Positions 1-11,137 of a stretch of DNA of 64,000 nucleotides are shown one piece after another. Both the position numbers and the translations under genes were made by a program. The first letter of the stretch is position 1. Each line of letters starts with the position of its first letter. The notes beneath the pieces are model-generated. The model worked only from the letters and a program-made list of their open reading frames with translations, was not told where the DNA came from and did not search any database. The stretch covers positions 49,210,508 to 49,274,507 of the forward strand of contig CM055104.1 of NCBI GenBank assembly GCA_029204225.1. The letters run 5' to 3'. Source of the DNA: Diphasiastrum complanatum. Lineage: Eukaryota > Streptophyta > Lycopodiopsida > Lycopodiales > Lycopodiaceae.

Positions 1-74
1 AACAACCTGAACGTTGCTAGAAAAAGATCCAATGATGACACTCGAAAAGACAATGATCAAAATTCAAGAAGAAG

Positions 75-533
75 TTGAAGCTCATGAGCACCTTGATCAT
101 AAGGACACTTATGATCAAGCTCTTTCTCTACAGCAACAAGGAGAAACCAAAGAAGCAGTTCAAGCCTAAGAGGGAGTTAGATCGAAGGCATGATCATGAC
201 CAACAAATAGAAGGAGTCAATAAAGGCAATTGGAAAAACAAAGAAAAGATGAAGCAGCAGAATGGCGACAAGAAGACATGCGTGAGATGCAAATGCGAAG
301 GACATACTATCGATTCGTGTTGGCTAAATCCGAATATTCAGTGTATCCATTGTCACAAGAAGGGTCATGTAGCCATTGACTGTTGCCAGAACCCGAGGAA
401 CAAGCAGCCACAAGGCAAACGGGTGAACAATAATAGTTCATCCTATGTTGAAGAGCCAGAAAGCTCAAAGATGGGTGAAGAAAAGGTCGAACAACGGAAA
501 TTTGACGACCTATCTATGTACAAATGTGTGTAG
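75..533 (+). pseudogene. LTR retrotransposon gag fragment with two CCHC zinc knuckles
   Basis: The 152-codon frame carries two retroviral-type zinc knuckles, C69-x2-C-x4-H-x4-C82 and C90-x2-C-x4-H-x4-C103, in a Lys/Gln-rich context. This is the nucleocapsid part of a Gag polyprotein that packages element RNA. The first 20 or so codons look like out-of-frame sequence, so the apparent Met start is probably not real and a frameshift near 125 is likely. No protease or other pol sequence follows; an LTR-like region begins instead. Copia is the likely superfamily given the neighbours, but gag knuckles alone do not prove it. Confidence 0.7.
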
Positions 534-540
534 AGCACTG

Positions 541-932
541 AAATTTGACACACAAGATTGTATCTAGTTCATATTGTAGTAGGGTTTTTTATCTAGAAGT
601 TTCTATGGAGGGAAACCAAGCTCATTAATGAGGTATGGAACTGTTATAAATAGATGTATATTTGTGGGAGAAATGATTCTTCTCTCTCTCTCATCTCAAT
701 TCATGCTTATACATGAGTTCTCTTGGATTCATCTATCCAAGATGTATATTCGTGGGAGAAATGATTCTTCTCTCTCTCATCTCATTTCATGCTTATACAT
801 GAGTTCTCTTAGGTTCATCTATCCATTGGTGCACTATATTGGTGATATCTTGCAATCTTGTGGGTAGAATGCATTGTTTTGTTGATATTCGGATCCACAC
901 GTGTGAAATACAGTAACTTACTATTTTTGTAT
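541..932 (+). repeat. LTR-like segment with an 88-bp internal tandem duplication
   Basis: The segment follows the gag fragment. It contains a TATA-like ATAAATAGATG near 647 and ends in GGACAACA at about 932. An ~88-bp unit starting AGATGTATAT occurs at 652 and again at 740 with few changes, including a short (CT)n run in each copy. A CACACGTGTG palindrome sits at about 896. LTR identity is inferred from the layout; no second copy or primer-binding site was found. Confidence 0.4.
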
Positions 933-955
933 GGACAACAACTTCATATTATCAT

Positions 956-1870
956 TGTGAGAAATGCAAAAAGGTTATCTATGATAGTTATAGGGGTCTT
1001 ATACTTTTTTGTGTCAAGCATCTTGGTGTAGGATGTTGATAGGGCCAAATTTGGCATAGATGGCAAATTGTCCAATTCCACATGTAATGCCACTATTGAG
1101 CCAAAGAAGTGTAGGAGGCAAAACTCAAGATAAATGGATAGTAGACAAGTGTAATGCTTTTGTTTGATGAAGTTCAAGAGGTCCAATAGGATTTAGAAGT
1201 GGAACCATGAATGGTCCAATAGGATTTAGAGGTGGAACCATGAATGATCCAATAGAATCAAGAGGTGAATGGATCAATGGTCCAATAGGATTAGAGGTGG
1301 CAAAAGTGTGGTCCAATCATGTTTGAGCATTGTGTTAGCTCATGGATCTATAGTATCATTGTACTTCTCACTTTGATCTAATTGATTTGGAGATTGTGTG
1401 GATCTTGAGACTAAGTGATTTTCTAGCATTCTCTCTCTACCCGAGAGCTATTGATAGTTTTCTCTCTCTACCCGAGGAGAGCAGCTTATTTTTACTTAGT
1501 TTATTTTCTTAACACTTCCCACACGTGTGTATGAGCTTTGGAAGTGAGTAAATGCATGTAGTAGTGTGGTTTTGCCATTAAGTGAAAGATAGATCTTGAA
1601 TCTCAATCTAGTCTTGATCATTGTGCATCCACACACCTTAGGAGATCATAATCACATGTAGTGGGCACTCCACACGTGTGAAATTCACAATCATAAGTTT
1701 GATGTTTGATCAAGATCTTGTTGAGTTTGCATCTCTTTCATTAAGTAGATGTTGATTTTCTATATTGCAAATGGTGTAAATTGTGTTGTCTTTCTAAACC
1801 AAAGATCAATAGATGATTTTGGATCTTAGTGATTCACAAAATCTTCACACAATGTTCCTGATGACCATAA
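956..1870 (+). repeat. LTR family B copy, plus orientation
   Basis: The segment begins TGTGAGAAATGCAAAAAGG and its first ~50 bases match the reverse complement of 14410-14458, which lies directly beside a polypurine tract. That fixes this as an LTR start. Two CACACGTGTG palindromes occur at about 1515 and 1672. The 3' limit is only approximate, because no primer-binding site was seen after it. Confidence 0.5.
1181..1312 (+). repeat. 33-bp minisatellite, about four units
   Basis: The motif GTCCAATAGGATTTAGA followed by RGTGGAACCATGAATG recurs at about 1181, 1214, 1246 and 1280, with the later units degenerating. It lies within LTR family B copy 956-1870, so it is a private expansion in this LTR copy. 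Confidence 0.8.
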
Positions 1871-2357
1871 ATCTACATGCTTTATCTTTTTCTCCCTGTA
1901 TTGGATCATTTTAGAAGTTGATAATTTGGGTTGTTTTGAATTTCTTGTCTTGAGCAGAGCATATTCCACATGAAGATGATAAAGCTTTGTCATCAGTACA
2001 GTAGTATAGTAGCAAACAACACAATGACAATAACAGAGCTGGAGATGGTGCTATTCGACCCTGAAGATAGAATTGGCGTAGGCTTTGTTTATGAAATGTC
2101 ACTCCTAATTCAAATTTTTGAGTGTTCCCAACTATTGGGAGGGAATATTTCGACATTTTGAAAATTATACTTAAGCACTAGTGACGATTGATGTGACTAA
2201 AATAAGATAGATTCATTTTTATGAAAAGTAGTGTGGGTTGATGCATAAAGAAGTTATAAAATGATATTTTAATAACTTTATTGTTATTTTCTCTCTCCTA
2301 CATGGCATTTCTTATAGGGCCCTCTTTGGGCCCATATTCTCTATAATGTGTTGTGGG

Positions 2358-2545
2358 CAACTCATGCGTGCTCTTGTGCGTCTCTTCTACCTTTTGCCTC
2401 CATAGTTGAAGCCTGAAAGTTGCCTGCATGCTCCTCACAGTGCTACTCATGTTGCCACCAGCTCATGCATGCTCCTGTGCGCCCCTTCTACCTTCTACCT
2501 CCATAGCTAAAGCCTGAAGGCTCCCTGCTGCCTGCATTTCCAACT
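2358..2545. repeat. 101-bp imperfect tandem duplication
   Basis: The block starting CAACTCATGCGTGCTC at 2358 is repeated from 2459 as CAGCTCATGCATGCTC, and both continue through TCTTCTACC- and GCCTGAA-type sequence. The two copies differ at roughly one base in eight. No coding sequence was recognised here. Confidence 0.7.
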
Positions 2546-2929
2546 GCCATGCCTTTTTGAGTACATGTTGCTACTATTGTGATTTGTGAAGTTATTAGCT
2601 TTTAGTTTCCATTAGTAACTTTTACAAATCTTCTCAATGTCCATGGTGAAGATAAGCTCAATTATCATAGAGAACACATCATACCCAATATTTGTAGCCA
2701 TGGCAAGAGCAGTGACTATTGTGAGTGCAACTCTACATGTTTTGTCAAATCCTCTATTGCAACTAAGCTCCTACATGCTAAAACAAAAAAATAGCCATCA
2801 GTATGGGTTTAAAACTAGGGATTGAATTGCAACGATCAATGCTATGATGATAGATGAGGAAGCTCTTATTGTTGTGTTGGATTCCAAAATATTGAAGGTG
2901 GACTTTTAAGTGTCAAGAATGGACCCTGG

Positions 2930-3540
2930 TATGTAAAACACCACTTCGTGCATTGGTGGCAACAATTTCATAGATTCGTAATGAGAGACAATCCTGAGAT
3001 ATTCCGAAAGATGTATAAGGTTTTTGTTACCACATTTGAGGTACAAATGTGAGCTCCTTGCAAACGACTTGGTAACTCATCCACTCCCAAGACTAAAAAA
3101 TATTAATGAAAGACATTTGGCGATACATAAGCAAGTGGCTATTGTCCTTCAAAGATTGGGAATAGGAGAATGTATGTTATCTATAGGAGATATGTTTGGC
3201 ATGGTCGAGTCAATTGCATCCCAAGTTGCATGGAGGTTTGTGAAAAACAAGTGCTGCTCAACATTTGCATTGGCCAGAAGGATTTGCACTTCAACATGTT
3301 AAGGAAGAGAAAATACATGGTATACCACAAGTATGTCGTGCCATTGATTATACACACATCAAGTTTGATTTTCCAGCTTTGGAGAGAGCTTTCGATTGGT
3401 ACGATCACCACTACACCATGATATTATAGGCGATTGTGGATTAAAAAATGCAGTCTTTGGATATTTTTGTTGGTTTTTTAGGATGTGTCAATGATGCTAG
3501 AAAGTTTTCCAAATCTAGATTTGAGTCTCTTGTAACTATT
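2930..3540 (+). pseudogene. PIF/Harbinger transposase, N-terminal and catalytic part, broken
   Basis: Read across frames, this gives the order seen in plant PIF/HARBI1-like transposases: a short helical N-terminal part, then a KQVAIVLQRLGIGE segment and a SQVAWRFV segment (helix-turn-helix), then a DDE-type core with AIDYTHI (first catalytic Asp) and NDAR (second Asp). Frameshifts near 3300 and 3430 and several stops make it inactive. It is cut at about 3540-3555, where copia gag sequence takes over. The missing C-terminal part has a counterpart at 18735-19190, though not necessarily from the same copy. Confidence 0.8.
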
Positions 3541-3554
3541 TTGATTATTGCTAA

Positions 3555-4055
3555 TTTAACTTTGAGTGCACTATATGATGTGAGGGGACGTTACTTCGAA
3601 GTTGCAACTCATAAGGAAATTTTTCTCATGTCTAGTGGCGATTCACTTCAAAATCACGTTAACAAGTTCAAAAATCTCACAGTAGATGGCAGTTGTCAGA
3701 TTAACGATTGACTATCAAGACACAATCATGATATTGCTATCAAGTCTACCACATACATATGAAAACTAGGTGATAATCATTATGACACACTCAGATTTAA
3801 CTCTCTCAAGATTAATTGCTATGTTATTGCAAAAAGACAATCGAAGAAGCATTGACAGCTCTTCAAATTCGGTATCGCATGTTCCATATGTAAACAAAGG
3901 CACTAAACGTTAGAACGAGAAATGCTCTAAATAATTTGTATCGAATCAGAAGTTGACATGGAGTCAAGAGAAATAATTGAATTCACAAAAGATGTTCTGT
4001 AAGTATTGTAAATGCACTAGTCATGAGATTCAAGATTTCAGAATATATTTGTGGG
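3555..4055 (+). pseudogene. Copia family A gag fragment with one zinc knuckle
   Basis: Translation gives LYDVRG, then SSGDSLQNHVNKFKNL, which closely parallels the better gag copies at 16385 and 49191 (UBN2-type gag). Near 3990 there is a knuckle-like FCKYCKCTSHEIQDF whose last Cys is replaced by Phe. Several stops and frameshifts are present. At about 4050 it is joined directly to integrase C-terminal sequence, so protease and integrase core are deleted. Confidence 0.75.
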
Positions 4056-4060
4056 ATATT

Positions 4061-4963
4061 GTGAAATTAGAAAAGGATATAGAGTCTTCAATCCCATCGT
4101 TGAGAAAATCATAGTGAGTAGGGATGTTATTTTTTATGAAGGACAACTTTGCGTGGATGAAAGTGCTACTAATTTTCTTGATGTCAAATATCTTGCTAGG
4201 ATGGAGGAGGAGCATCAAAGTGACCAAGATCTTGAGGATCCACCTCAAGACCCGAGAGTTCCAAGAAGATCTTTAAGAGCAAGGGCCGAGCCATCAAGGC
4301 TCACATACATTGGCAAAGGCGATCAAAGGGAAGACACTAAGTCTCTCAATTCACATACTCTTCTTACTTGAATGCTTGATGAACCAACTTGCTATGAATA
4401 GGCTTGTAGATCAAAAGTTGGATGGATGCCATGCAAGTGGAGTATGATGCTCTCATGGAGAATCACACTTGAGAACTTGTCGATCTTCCTCAAGGGAAGA
4501 AACCACTTGGTTGCAAGTGGGTGTATAGATTGAAGTACAACCAAGATGGATCAATAAATAAGTATAAAGCAAGGCTTGTAGCAAAAGTTTTTTTTTTTGC
4601 AAACTAAAGGCATTGACTATGATTTCTCAATAAAGGCAAAAGTGTCAATTTCTCAACTAGACATGTACAAAACTACATGCATGTAGTATTTGCATGTCTT
4701 GCATGTCACAATGTAAACTTAGGACACAATGCATTTATTATGGCTCGAGTTTCTACAACATCATATTTGATCAATTCCATGTGAAATTCTACATGCATGT
4801 CAATCTAGATGTTGTGAACATTGGTGCATGTCATACTAGACCAACTAGACTTTATGCATGTCATTGGATCTTGATCTACCTAACCCAAACTCGCCCTATT
4901 CTACAAGGATATGTGCTCAATTCACATCCCTTGGATATGTACAAAATATGTACAATCTCGAGT
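4061..4963 (+). repeat. Tandem unit 1: copia integrase tail + RT start + truncated LTR
   Basis: This is the first of three head-to-tail units of ~902 bp. Its coding part gives the copia integrase C-terminal signature GYRVFNPI..KIIVSRDVIF, then an acidic hinge. The reverse transcriptase start follows (WMDAMQVEYDAL, then [15 protein letters not shown]), with a TGA at 4470-4472 in place of the usual Trp of NTWEL. From about 4643 it switches into sequence matching the distal part of the 6447-6848 LTR, truncated near 4950. Confidence 0.85.
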
Positions 4964-5865
4964 GTGAAATTAGAAAAGGATATAGAGTCTTCAATCCCAT
5001 CACTAAGAAAATCATAGTGAGTAGGGATGTTATTTTTTATGAAGGACAACTTTGCAAAGTGGATGAAAGTGCTACTAATTATCTTAATGTCAAATATCTT
5101 GCTAAGATGGAGGAGGAGCATCAAAGTGACCAAGATCTTGAGGATCCACCTCAAGACCCGAGAGTTCCAAGAAGATCTTTAAGAGCATGGGCCAAGCCAT
5201 CAAGGCTCACTTACATTGGCAAAGGCGATCAAAGGGAAGACACTAAGTCTCTCATTTCACATACTCTTCTTACTTGAATGCCTGACCAACTTGCTATGAA
5301 TAAGCTTGTAGATCAAAAGTTGGATGGATGCCATGCAAGTGGAGTATGATGCTCTCATGGAGAATCACACTTGAGAATCTGTTGATCTTCCTCAAGGGAA
5401 GAAACCACTTGGTTGCAAGTGGGTGTATAGATTGAAGTACAACCAAGATGGATCAATAAGTAAGTATAAAGCAAGGCTTGTAGCAAAAGTTTTTTTCTTT
5501 GCAAACTAAAGGCATTGATTATGATTTCTCAATAAAGGCAAAAGTGTCAATTTCTCAACTAGACATGTACAAAACTACATGCATGTAGTATTTGCATGTC
5601 TTGCATGTCACAATGTAAACTTAGGACACAATGCATTTATTATGGCTCGAGTTTCTACAACATCATATTTGATCAATTCCATGTGAAATTCTACATGCAT
5701 GTCAATCTAGATGTTGTGAACATTGGTGCATGTCATACTAGACCAACTAGACTTTATGCATGTCATTGGATCTTGATCTACCTAACACAAACTCGCCCTA
5801 TTCTACAAGGATATGTGCTCAATTCACATCCCTTGGATATGTACAAAATATATACAATCTCGGGT
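4964..5865 (+). repeat. Tandem unit 2: copia integrase tail + RT start + truncated LTR
   Basis: This unit is nearly identical to unit 1 and starts at the same point (GTGAAATTAGAAAAGG). It shares the premature TGA in the RT start and the junction AAAAG|TGTCAATTTCTC at about 5545. Small differences, such as the extra codon in QLCKVDE, put it closer to unit 3 than to unit 1. Confidence 0.85.
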
Positions 5866-6446
5866 GTGAAATTAGAAAAGGATATAGAGTATTCAATGCC
5901 ATCACTAAGAAAATCATAGTGAGTAGGGATGTTATTTTTTATGAAGGACAACTTTGCAAAGTGGATGAAAGTGCTACTAATTATCTTGATGTCAAATATC
6001 TTGCTAAGATGGAGGAGGAGCATCAAAGTGACCAAGATCTTGAGGATCCACCTCAAGACCCGAGAGTTCCAAGAAGATCTTTAAGAGCATGGGCCAAGCC
6101 ATCAAGGCTCAGTTACATTGGCAAAGGCGATCAAAGGGAAGACACTAAGTCTCTCATTTCACATTCTCTTCTTACTTGAATGCCTGACCAACTTGCTATG
6201 AATAAGCTTGTAGATCAAAAGTTGGATGGATGCCATGCAAGTGGAGTATGATGCTCTCATGGAGAATCACACTTGAGAATCTGTTGATCTTCCTCAAGGG
6301 AAGAAACCACCTGGTTGCAAGTGGGTGTATAGATTGAAGTACAACCAAGATGGATCAATAAGTAAGTATAAAGCAAGGCTTGTAGCAAAAGTTTTTTTCT
6401 TTGCAAACTAAAGGCATTGATTATGATTTCTCAATAAAGGCAAAAG
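5866..6446 (+). repeat. Tandem unit 3: copia integrase tail + RT start, leading into an LTR
   Basis: The pol-derived part of the third unit carries the same stops as units 1 and 2. Unlike them, its LTR part (6447-6848) is not truncated at TACAAAATA but runs on to a proper LTR terminus. This marks it as the parental junction from which the array was amplified. Confidence 0.8.
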
Positions 6447-6848
6447 TGTCAATTTCTCAACTAGACATGTACAAAACTACATGCATGTGTCCACTAGAGT
6501 ATTTGCATGTGTCCACTAGAGTATTTGCGTGTCTTGCATGTTACAATGTAAACTTAGGACACAATGCATTTATTATGGCTCAAGTTTCTACAAGGTCATA
6601 TTTGATCAATTCCATGTGAAATTCTATATGCATGTCAATCTAGATGTTGTGAACATTGGTGCATGTCATACTAGACCAACTAGACTTTATACATGTCATT
6701 GGAACTTGATCTACCTAACCCAAACTCGCCCTATTATACAAGGATATGTGCTCAATTCACATACCTTGGATATGTACAAAATATTTACATGGGTAGGATC
6801 CCCAAACATCAACAAACATAAGATAGATATGTTTTACAATTTTTAACA
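6447..6848 (-). repeat. 3' LTR (truncated) of the minus-strand element
   Basis: On the minus strand it starts TGTTAAAAATTGTAAAAC directly after the polypurine tract and matches 11135-10767. It stops at 6447, about 400 bp in, where copia RT sequence of tandem unit 3 begins. Relative to the 5' LTR it has a duplicated TGTCCACTAGAGTATTTGC element near 6488-6530. Confidence 0.8.
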
Positions 6849-6943
6849 CTCCTCCTTTAAATATGTCTATCTGATGTTGATGAAGATCCTTTGTGTGTGT
6901 GGATTCTTTGTTTTGTATTTGAAGTGAAGATCCAAAGAATCCA

Positions 6944-9163
6944 TCATAGCAACACGCTTACCAAATCCACGATAAGATCTCTTTGATAGAAACCTCTTCC
7001 AAATGCCTTTGAGATTTTTTCCACCAATCTGCCACTATGTTGATATGCCTCCTCCATGCCTGATGTAGATCTTGGGTTTGCAAAGTTCTTTTGCATGAAG
7101 ATGGCTGCATAAGAATCTAAAAAATCTGAGGCTTCCATGCTACCACCTTCACTTATCCTTTCTTTTCCATGAAATAATAACCACAAGGACTTGGCCTTGT
7201 ATAATGAAGATATTCTTGGATATTCATGTTGAGGATACTCCTCCTCAAACCTCGACCCCATCATAAGTTGGCTTTTCTCCATAGAATGAACTTTTGATGC
7301 AATTAGAGACACTGTGCTCTCAGCCCCTTCCAAGATAGAAAATAGATCTTCATAACCAATAACATTTCCATGATCAAACACTTTCGAGATAGAGAGTGTA
7401 AAGGCTTTGTAACCTTCCTTGGTAGATAAGCATCCAACCATGATCCATAGATTTGGATCTCCATCCTTTCCTTCCAAGAATCCACATGCAAAGCAATAAT
7501 CTTCAAGAACACTAAGGTACACAACCTTAGGCTTATAGTTGAACAAGACTCCATATAGTGCAGTCCTTCCAATAGCTCCATAATTCCATAAATTGCATGA
7601 TGGAAAATACACATGCACCATAAAACTTGAAGGGACAAGACATAAACATTGGTTACTTGTGAAACCATCAATAAGTGTAAAAAAGCAAGAGACAACTTCC
7701 TTGCCTATAGATGAAGAAAGGTCAACATCCAAGTGTTCAAACTCCAAAGGATGTTTTGTCTTGGTAGAAGACATCAAATATGGATCCATATGTGTTTTTT
7801 CCATAGAATAAGCCACTCTTGGCTTGATCTCCTTGACTATTGAAGACATATATATGAAATTGGAAACATGCAACCTCCTATGCCATACTTCCTCCTTGGA
7901 AACACAAGTCATCAATGCAAAATCACAAGTACTTGCATTCTCATGCACATCTAACTTGAAAATGCCTCCATATCTAGATCCACTTGCTAGGATCTCATCA
8001 CTTTTCTTTATGAAACAATTATTGACATTGAATTCCACTTCAAAACCATCATCAAATAACTTTCCAACACTAATCACATTCTTTGTGAGATTAGGAACAT
8101 AAAGTACATGGGAAAGTGATAAACTCATAGAAGATGCAAGATTCAAGAAACAAATTCCTACTCCTTCAATTGAACATGCATCACCAAGAGTTGTGTATAT
8201 TGAATCTTTAAGTTCTTGAAAAGGTTCTAGTGAAACAAAAGAACTTTTAGTGCAACTCATGTGTGATGATGCACCACTATCAATATACCAAGATACATCA
8301 TTAAAGGGTAAAGAGGAGAAGCTAGATATCATGAGAGATGCCTCTCCACAACTTGCATGTGAATCTTCTATGGTAAAATTGGCTTGATCTTCTTGAGCCT
8401 TCTTCTTGAAGATAGAAGAATGAGTTGAATCATCTTCTACTCCTCCTTTGTCTTTGTACTTTGCTTTGTCCTTGGAGAAGGCTTGAGAAAATTTGTTCTT
8501 GCTCCTCCCTCTTGACTTGATCTTGGCAAAGTGAGCTTTGTCATAACTATCATCCTTCCTTGAAAGTGTGTTGATCTTTGACAGCTTGTTCTTTTGCTTG
8601 CATTCTTCAGCAATAAGAATATCATGTAGAGCCTCCATAGATGGTAGATCATCCTTGATAGCATAAGTTTTCACAACACTTGCGTACTCTGTTCTAATTC
8701 CATTAAGGACTACTTGAACAAGTTGACTGTTCTCTAGAGTATCTCCTATGCATGCTATCTCTCTGTGAAGATCTTTAACTCTCATTACAAAACTTGAAGC
8801 ACTTTCATCAACTCTTTGGAAACTAGAAAAGATCTTATTTCTAAGAGTAAGTAGTCTTGATGTGATATTTGCTTCAAAAATGTTCTTAAGAGTTTCCCAA
8901 GTCTGCTTGGCTGAGGTACATGAATTTATTTCTCTCAACATCTCATCGGAGATGTTCAATTTGATGATATGAAGAGCAATCCTTGCTCTCTTTTTGAATC
9001 TCTGAGCCTCATCATAAGCTTCAGGTTCAACTTCAATTCCTAATACTATGTCCATTACACTATATAGAACCAACAAAGATTCTATCCTATCCTTCCAAAC
9101 TTGATAGTTGAGGGTATCTAGTCCCTCACTAGCTTCAAAGAGAAAATCTCCTATAGATGCCAT
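6944..9163 (-). CDS. Gag-protease-(partial integrase) polyprotein of a non-autonomous copia element
   Basis: This frame is open for 739 residues from Met at 9163. The frame extends 41 codons further upstream, but MASIGDFLFEASEGLD is the natural gag start. Residues ~10-190 are a UBN2-type gag with the typical W..L...F helical motif. The basic linker after it has no CCHC knuckle, which is unusual. WYIDSGASSHM (~292-302) is the aspartic protease with its DSG triad. VWHRRLHVSN is the GAG-pre-integrase motif. The integrase core starts normally (HPLEFEHLDV, then LIDGFT) but collapses after ~505, losing the second Asp and the Glu. Integrase C-terminal sequence resumes with NYKPKVVYLSVL. The last ~100 residues are not recognised. 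An open frame with lost enzymes suggests either recent decay or selection on gag and protease only. Confidence 0.8.
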   Translation of the reverse strand: MASIGDFLFEASEGLDTLNYQVWKDRIESLLVLYSVMDIVLGIEVEPEAYDEAQRFKKRARIALHIIKLNISDEMLREINSCTSAKQTWETLKNIFEANITSRLLTLRNKIFSSFQRVDESASSFVMRVKDLHREIACIGDTLENSQLVQVVLNGIRTEYASVVKTYAIKDDLPSMEALHDILIAEECKQKNKLSKINTLSRKDDSYDKAHFAKIKSRGRSKNKFSQAFSKDKAKYKDKGGVEDDSTHSSIFKKKAQEDQANFTIEDSHASCGEASLMISSFSSLPFNDVSWYIDSGASSHMSCTKSSFVSLEPFQELKDSIYTTLGDACSIEGVGICFLNLASSMSLSLSHVLYVPNLTKNVISVGKLFDDGFEVEFNVNNCFIKKSDEILASGSRYGGIFKLDVHENASTCDFALMTCVSKEEVWHRRLHVSNFIYMSSIVKEIKPRVAYSMEKTHMDPYLMSSTKTKHPLEFEHLDVDLSSSIGKEVVSCFFTLIDGFTSNQCLCLVPSSFMVHVYFPSCNLWNYGAIGRTALYGVLFNYKPKVVYLSVLEDYCFACGFLEGKDGDPNLWIMVGCLSTKEGYKAFTLSISKVFDHGNVIGYEDLFSILEGAESTVSLIASKVHSMEKSQLMMGSRFEEEYPQHEYPRISSLYKAKSLWLLFHGKERISEGGSMEASDFLDSYAAIFMQKNFANPRSTSGMEEAYQHSGRLVEKISKAFGRGFYQRDLIVDLVSVLL

Positions 9164-9299
9164 GAATGTGAAGACTTCTTGTAAATTGGACAACAAAATG
9201 GAATTGAATATGTTTGAGCTTGTTCCAAACAAACTAAATGTTGCTATCCTTCTCACAATAGGAATTTTTAGAGGGTGAACTACCACATCCTATGTGAAA

Positions 9300-10272
9300 T
9301 CTTACATCTATATTTGAAATAGATCTCAAATTTCCACCAATACAATTCAAACTAGATCAACCTCTCAAAGTGAATTGGAGTATAGACAAATTTTGGTTCT
9401 TTCTTTTTTTGGCACATGTGAAATGCTTAAAGACAACACTATTGACTCAAATATACTCAAACTGTTGAAGCAATGTGTTAACTGACTCAAAACTTTGTCT
9501 AGACCTCGAGTTTGTTGAATTGGTATACACAAAAAATGGATTTGAATGTCTTGCTTCTCTTTTACAATAGGAACCAAAAACAATTGGGTATTCTACCAAA
9601 TCCTATGCAAAAACTTGCAATAGTCATGTGAGTTCTTGCCCACAACAGAAAATCAATCACTTTGAATTTGGATCTAGCCTCTACCTCTTGATGAAGCACT
9701 TACAAGTCTGATGTCAAATTTTCCCACGAGTTTCTAATGAATGAAAAACACTTTAGAAACACACATTCAACTCAAACACAACCCTTTGTGTGAAATGATG
9801 TGACTATGACAACAAAAACTTGACTTATCCAATTCTATCTTTGATTGAGTACCAAAAACTGTGAATGATGAAGCATGCATGCAATATATTCAGATCAAAA
9901 AGTGCCCACTCAGGTTTTAGGTCTCTCCATACCCCTCTTTAAGAGCTTATAACTCCTACTAGGATCATCAGAATGAATTGAAACCAATTGCAATGGAAAG
10001 AGACTCTTCTAGCTTTCCAACAAGCTATAATGTCAGTACCTTTGGATCTAACATAAAGGACATAAAATGGAATGAAGTATTCTGGTTTTCACACATATGA
10101 AAAGTCAGAACTCTATACATTCTTTGTTCTGGACTGAAAATATCAATTCTAATCTCATTAATCAAAAACTTGTTCAAGAATAGATAGCAAAACACTGCTA
10201 AACAGCTTCCTAGCTTGAATTGTCACAAAATTTTTCATACATATGTTGTTAGTAGCATTCAAAGCATGGTAT
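9300..10272 (-). other. Untranslated leader of the minus-strand element
   Basis: This interval lies between the primer-binding site and the gag start of the minus-strand element. I see no domain in any frame. By position it would hold the RNA packaging signal and leader. Confidence 0.5.
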
Positions 10273-10285
10273 GGCTCTGATACCA
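10273..10285 (-). other. Primer-binding site, initiator Met tRNA type
   Basis: The minus strand reads TGGTATCAGAGCC, the standard plant copia primer-binding site for the 3' end of initiator tRNA-Met. It directly abuts the LTR terminus (TTTTCAACA), which fixes the LTR length at 850 bp. Confidence 0.85.
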
Positions 10286-11135
10286 TGTTGAAAATCCAGC
10301 AAATTCACAAGTGTGGAGAACCACACAAAAAGTGTGAATGATCTTTACCATGCTTTGTGGTGGCACATAGATCACCTGTGTAGCAATCCTGCAATCTACC
10401 AACAGATCTATGGCTAGAGCACAATCTAAAATGCTACAAATCAAAGCTAGATTAATTCCTCACAAATAGGGAATGTGCACAAGCAAGATCATGTATGAAG
10501 AAGACACAAAATCCAAGTTAGAGAGAAAATACAATTACAAGCAAAATAGAATGAGATCCAAATTTGACATTATGACATTACAAAAGCTTGATTCATAATT
10601 AGAAATGAATGAGAATCATATGTGCATATATAGGAGAGCCAAAATTCGTGGTATTACTAGCATTCAATGCATTCCCTACACCTGTTCAAATGCAAACTAC
10701 TACTATCTTGACACCTAACTGCTTGCATGCATAGATTGCACCTAACATGCACCTACTTTCTCCAAGTGTCAATTTCTCAACTAGACATGTACAAAACTAC
10801 ATGCAAGTGTCCACTAGAGTATTTGCATGTCTTGCATGTCACAATGTAAACTTAGGACACAATGTATTTATTATGGCTTGAGTTTCTACAAGGTCATATT
10901 TGATCAATTCCATGTGAAATTCAACATGCATGTCAATCTAGATGTTGTGAACATTGGTGCATGTCATACTACTTTATGCATGTCATTGGAACTTGATCTA
11001 CCTAACCCAAACTCGTCCTATTCTACAAGGGTATGTGCTCAATTCACATACCTTGGATATGTACAAAATATTTACATGGGTAGGATCCCCAAACATCAAC
11101 AAACATAAGATAGATATGTTTTACAATTTTTAACA
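10286..11135 (-). repeat. 5' LTR (full length, 850 bp) of the minus-strand element
   Basis: On the minus strand it begins TGTTAAAAATTG and ends GGATTTTCAACA, giving TGTT/AACA inverted termini. A TATA-like CTATATATGC lies at about 10635-10626 on the minus strand and would be the element promoter. The first ~370 bp also occur in the truncated 3' LTR and in each unit of the 4061-6446 array. Confidence 0.8.
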
Positions 11136-11137
11136 AA

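Larger units (their letters stand above)
6447..11135 (-). mobile_element. Non-autonomous copia-like LTR retrotransposon, minus strand
   Basis: Read on the minus strand the order is 5' LTR (11135-10286), primer-binding site TGGTATCAGAGCC (10285-10273), ~1.1 kb leader, one open gag-protease-partial-integrase frame (9163-6944), a purine tract AAAGGAGGAG (about 6857-6848), and a 3' LTR truncated to 402 bp. The two LTRs share about 370 bp with few differences besides an insertion. No reverse transcriptase or RNase H is present, so movement would need enzymes from another element. The distal part of the 3' LTR is missing and is replaced by the tandem array. No target-site duplication could be shown. 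Confidence 0.8.

Noticed and set aside
4694-6846. 107-codon plus-strand frames beginning MSCMSQCKLRT, repeated three times and again at 10827
   Set aside because: They are translations of LTR sequence and its tandem copies; no domain, and the strand is opposite to the element's coding strand.
7303-7695. 130-codon minus-strand frame overlapping the 739-residue polyprotein
   Set aside because: It is an alternative frame of the integrase remnant. The long frame has the recognisable NYKPK and YKAF motifs; the overlap shows none.
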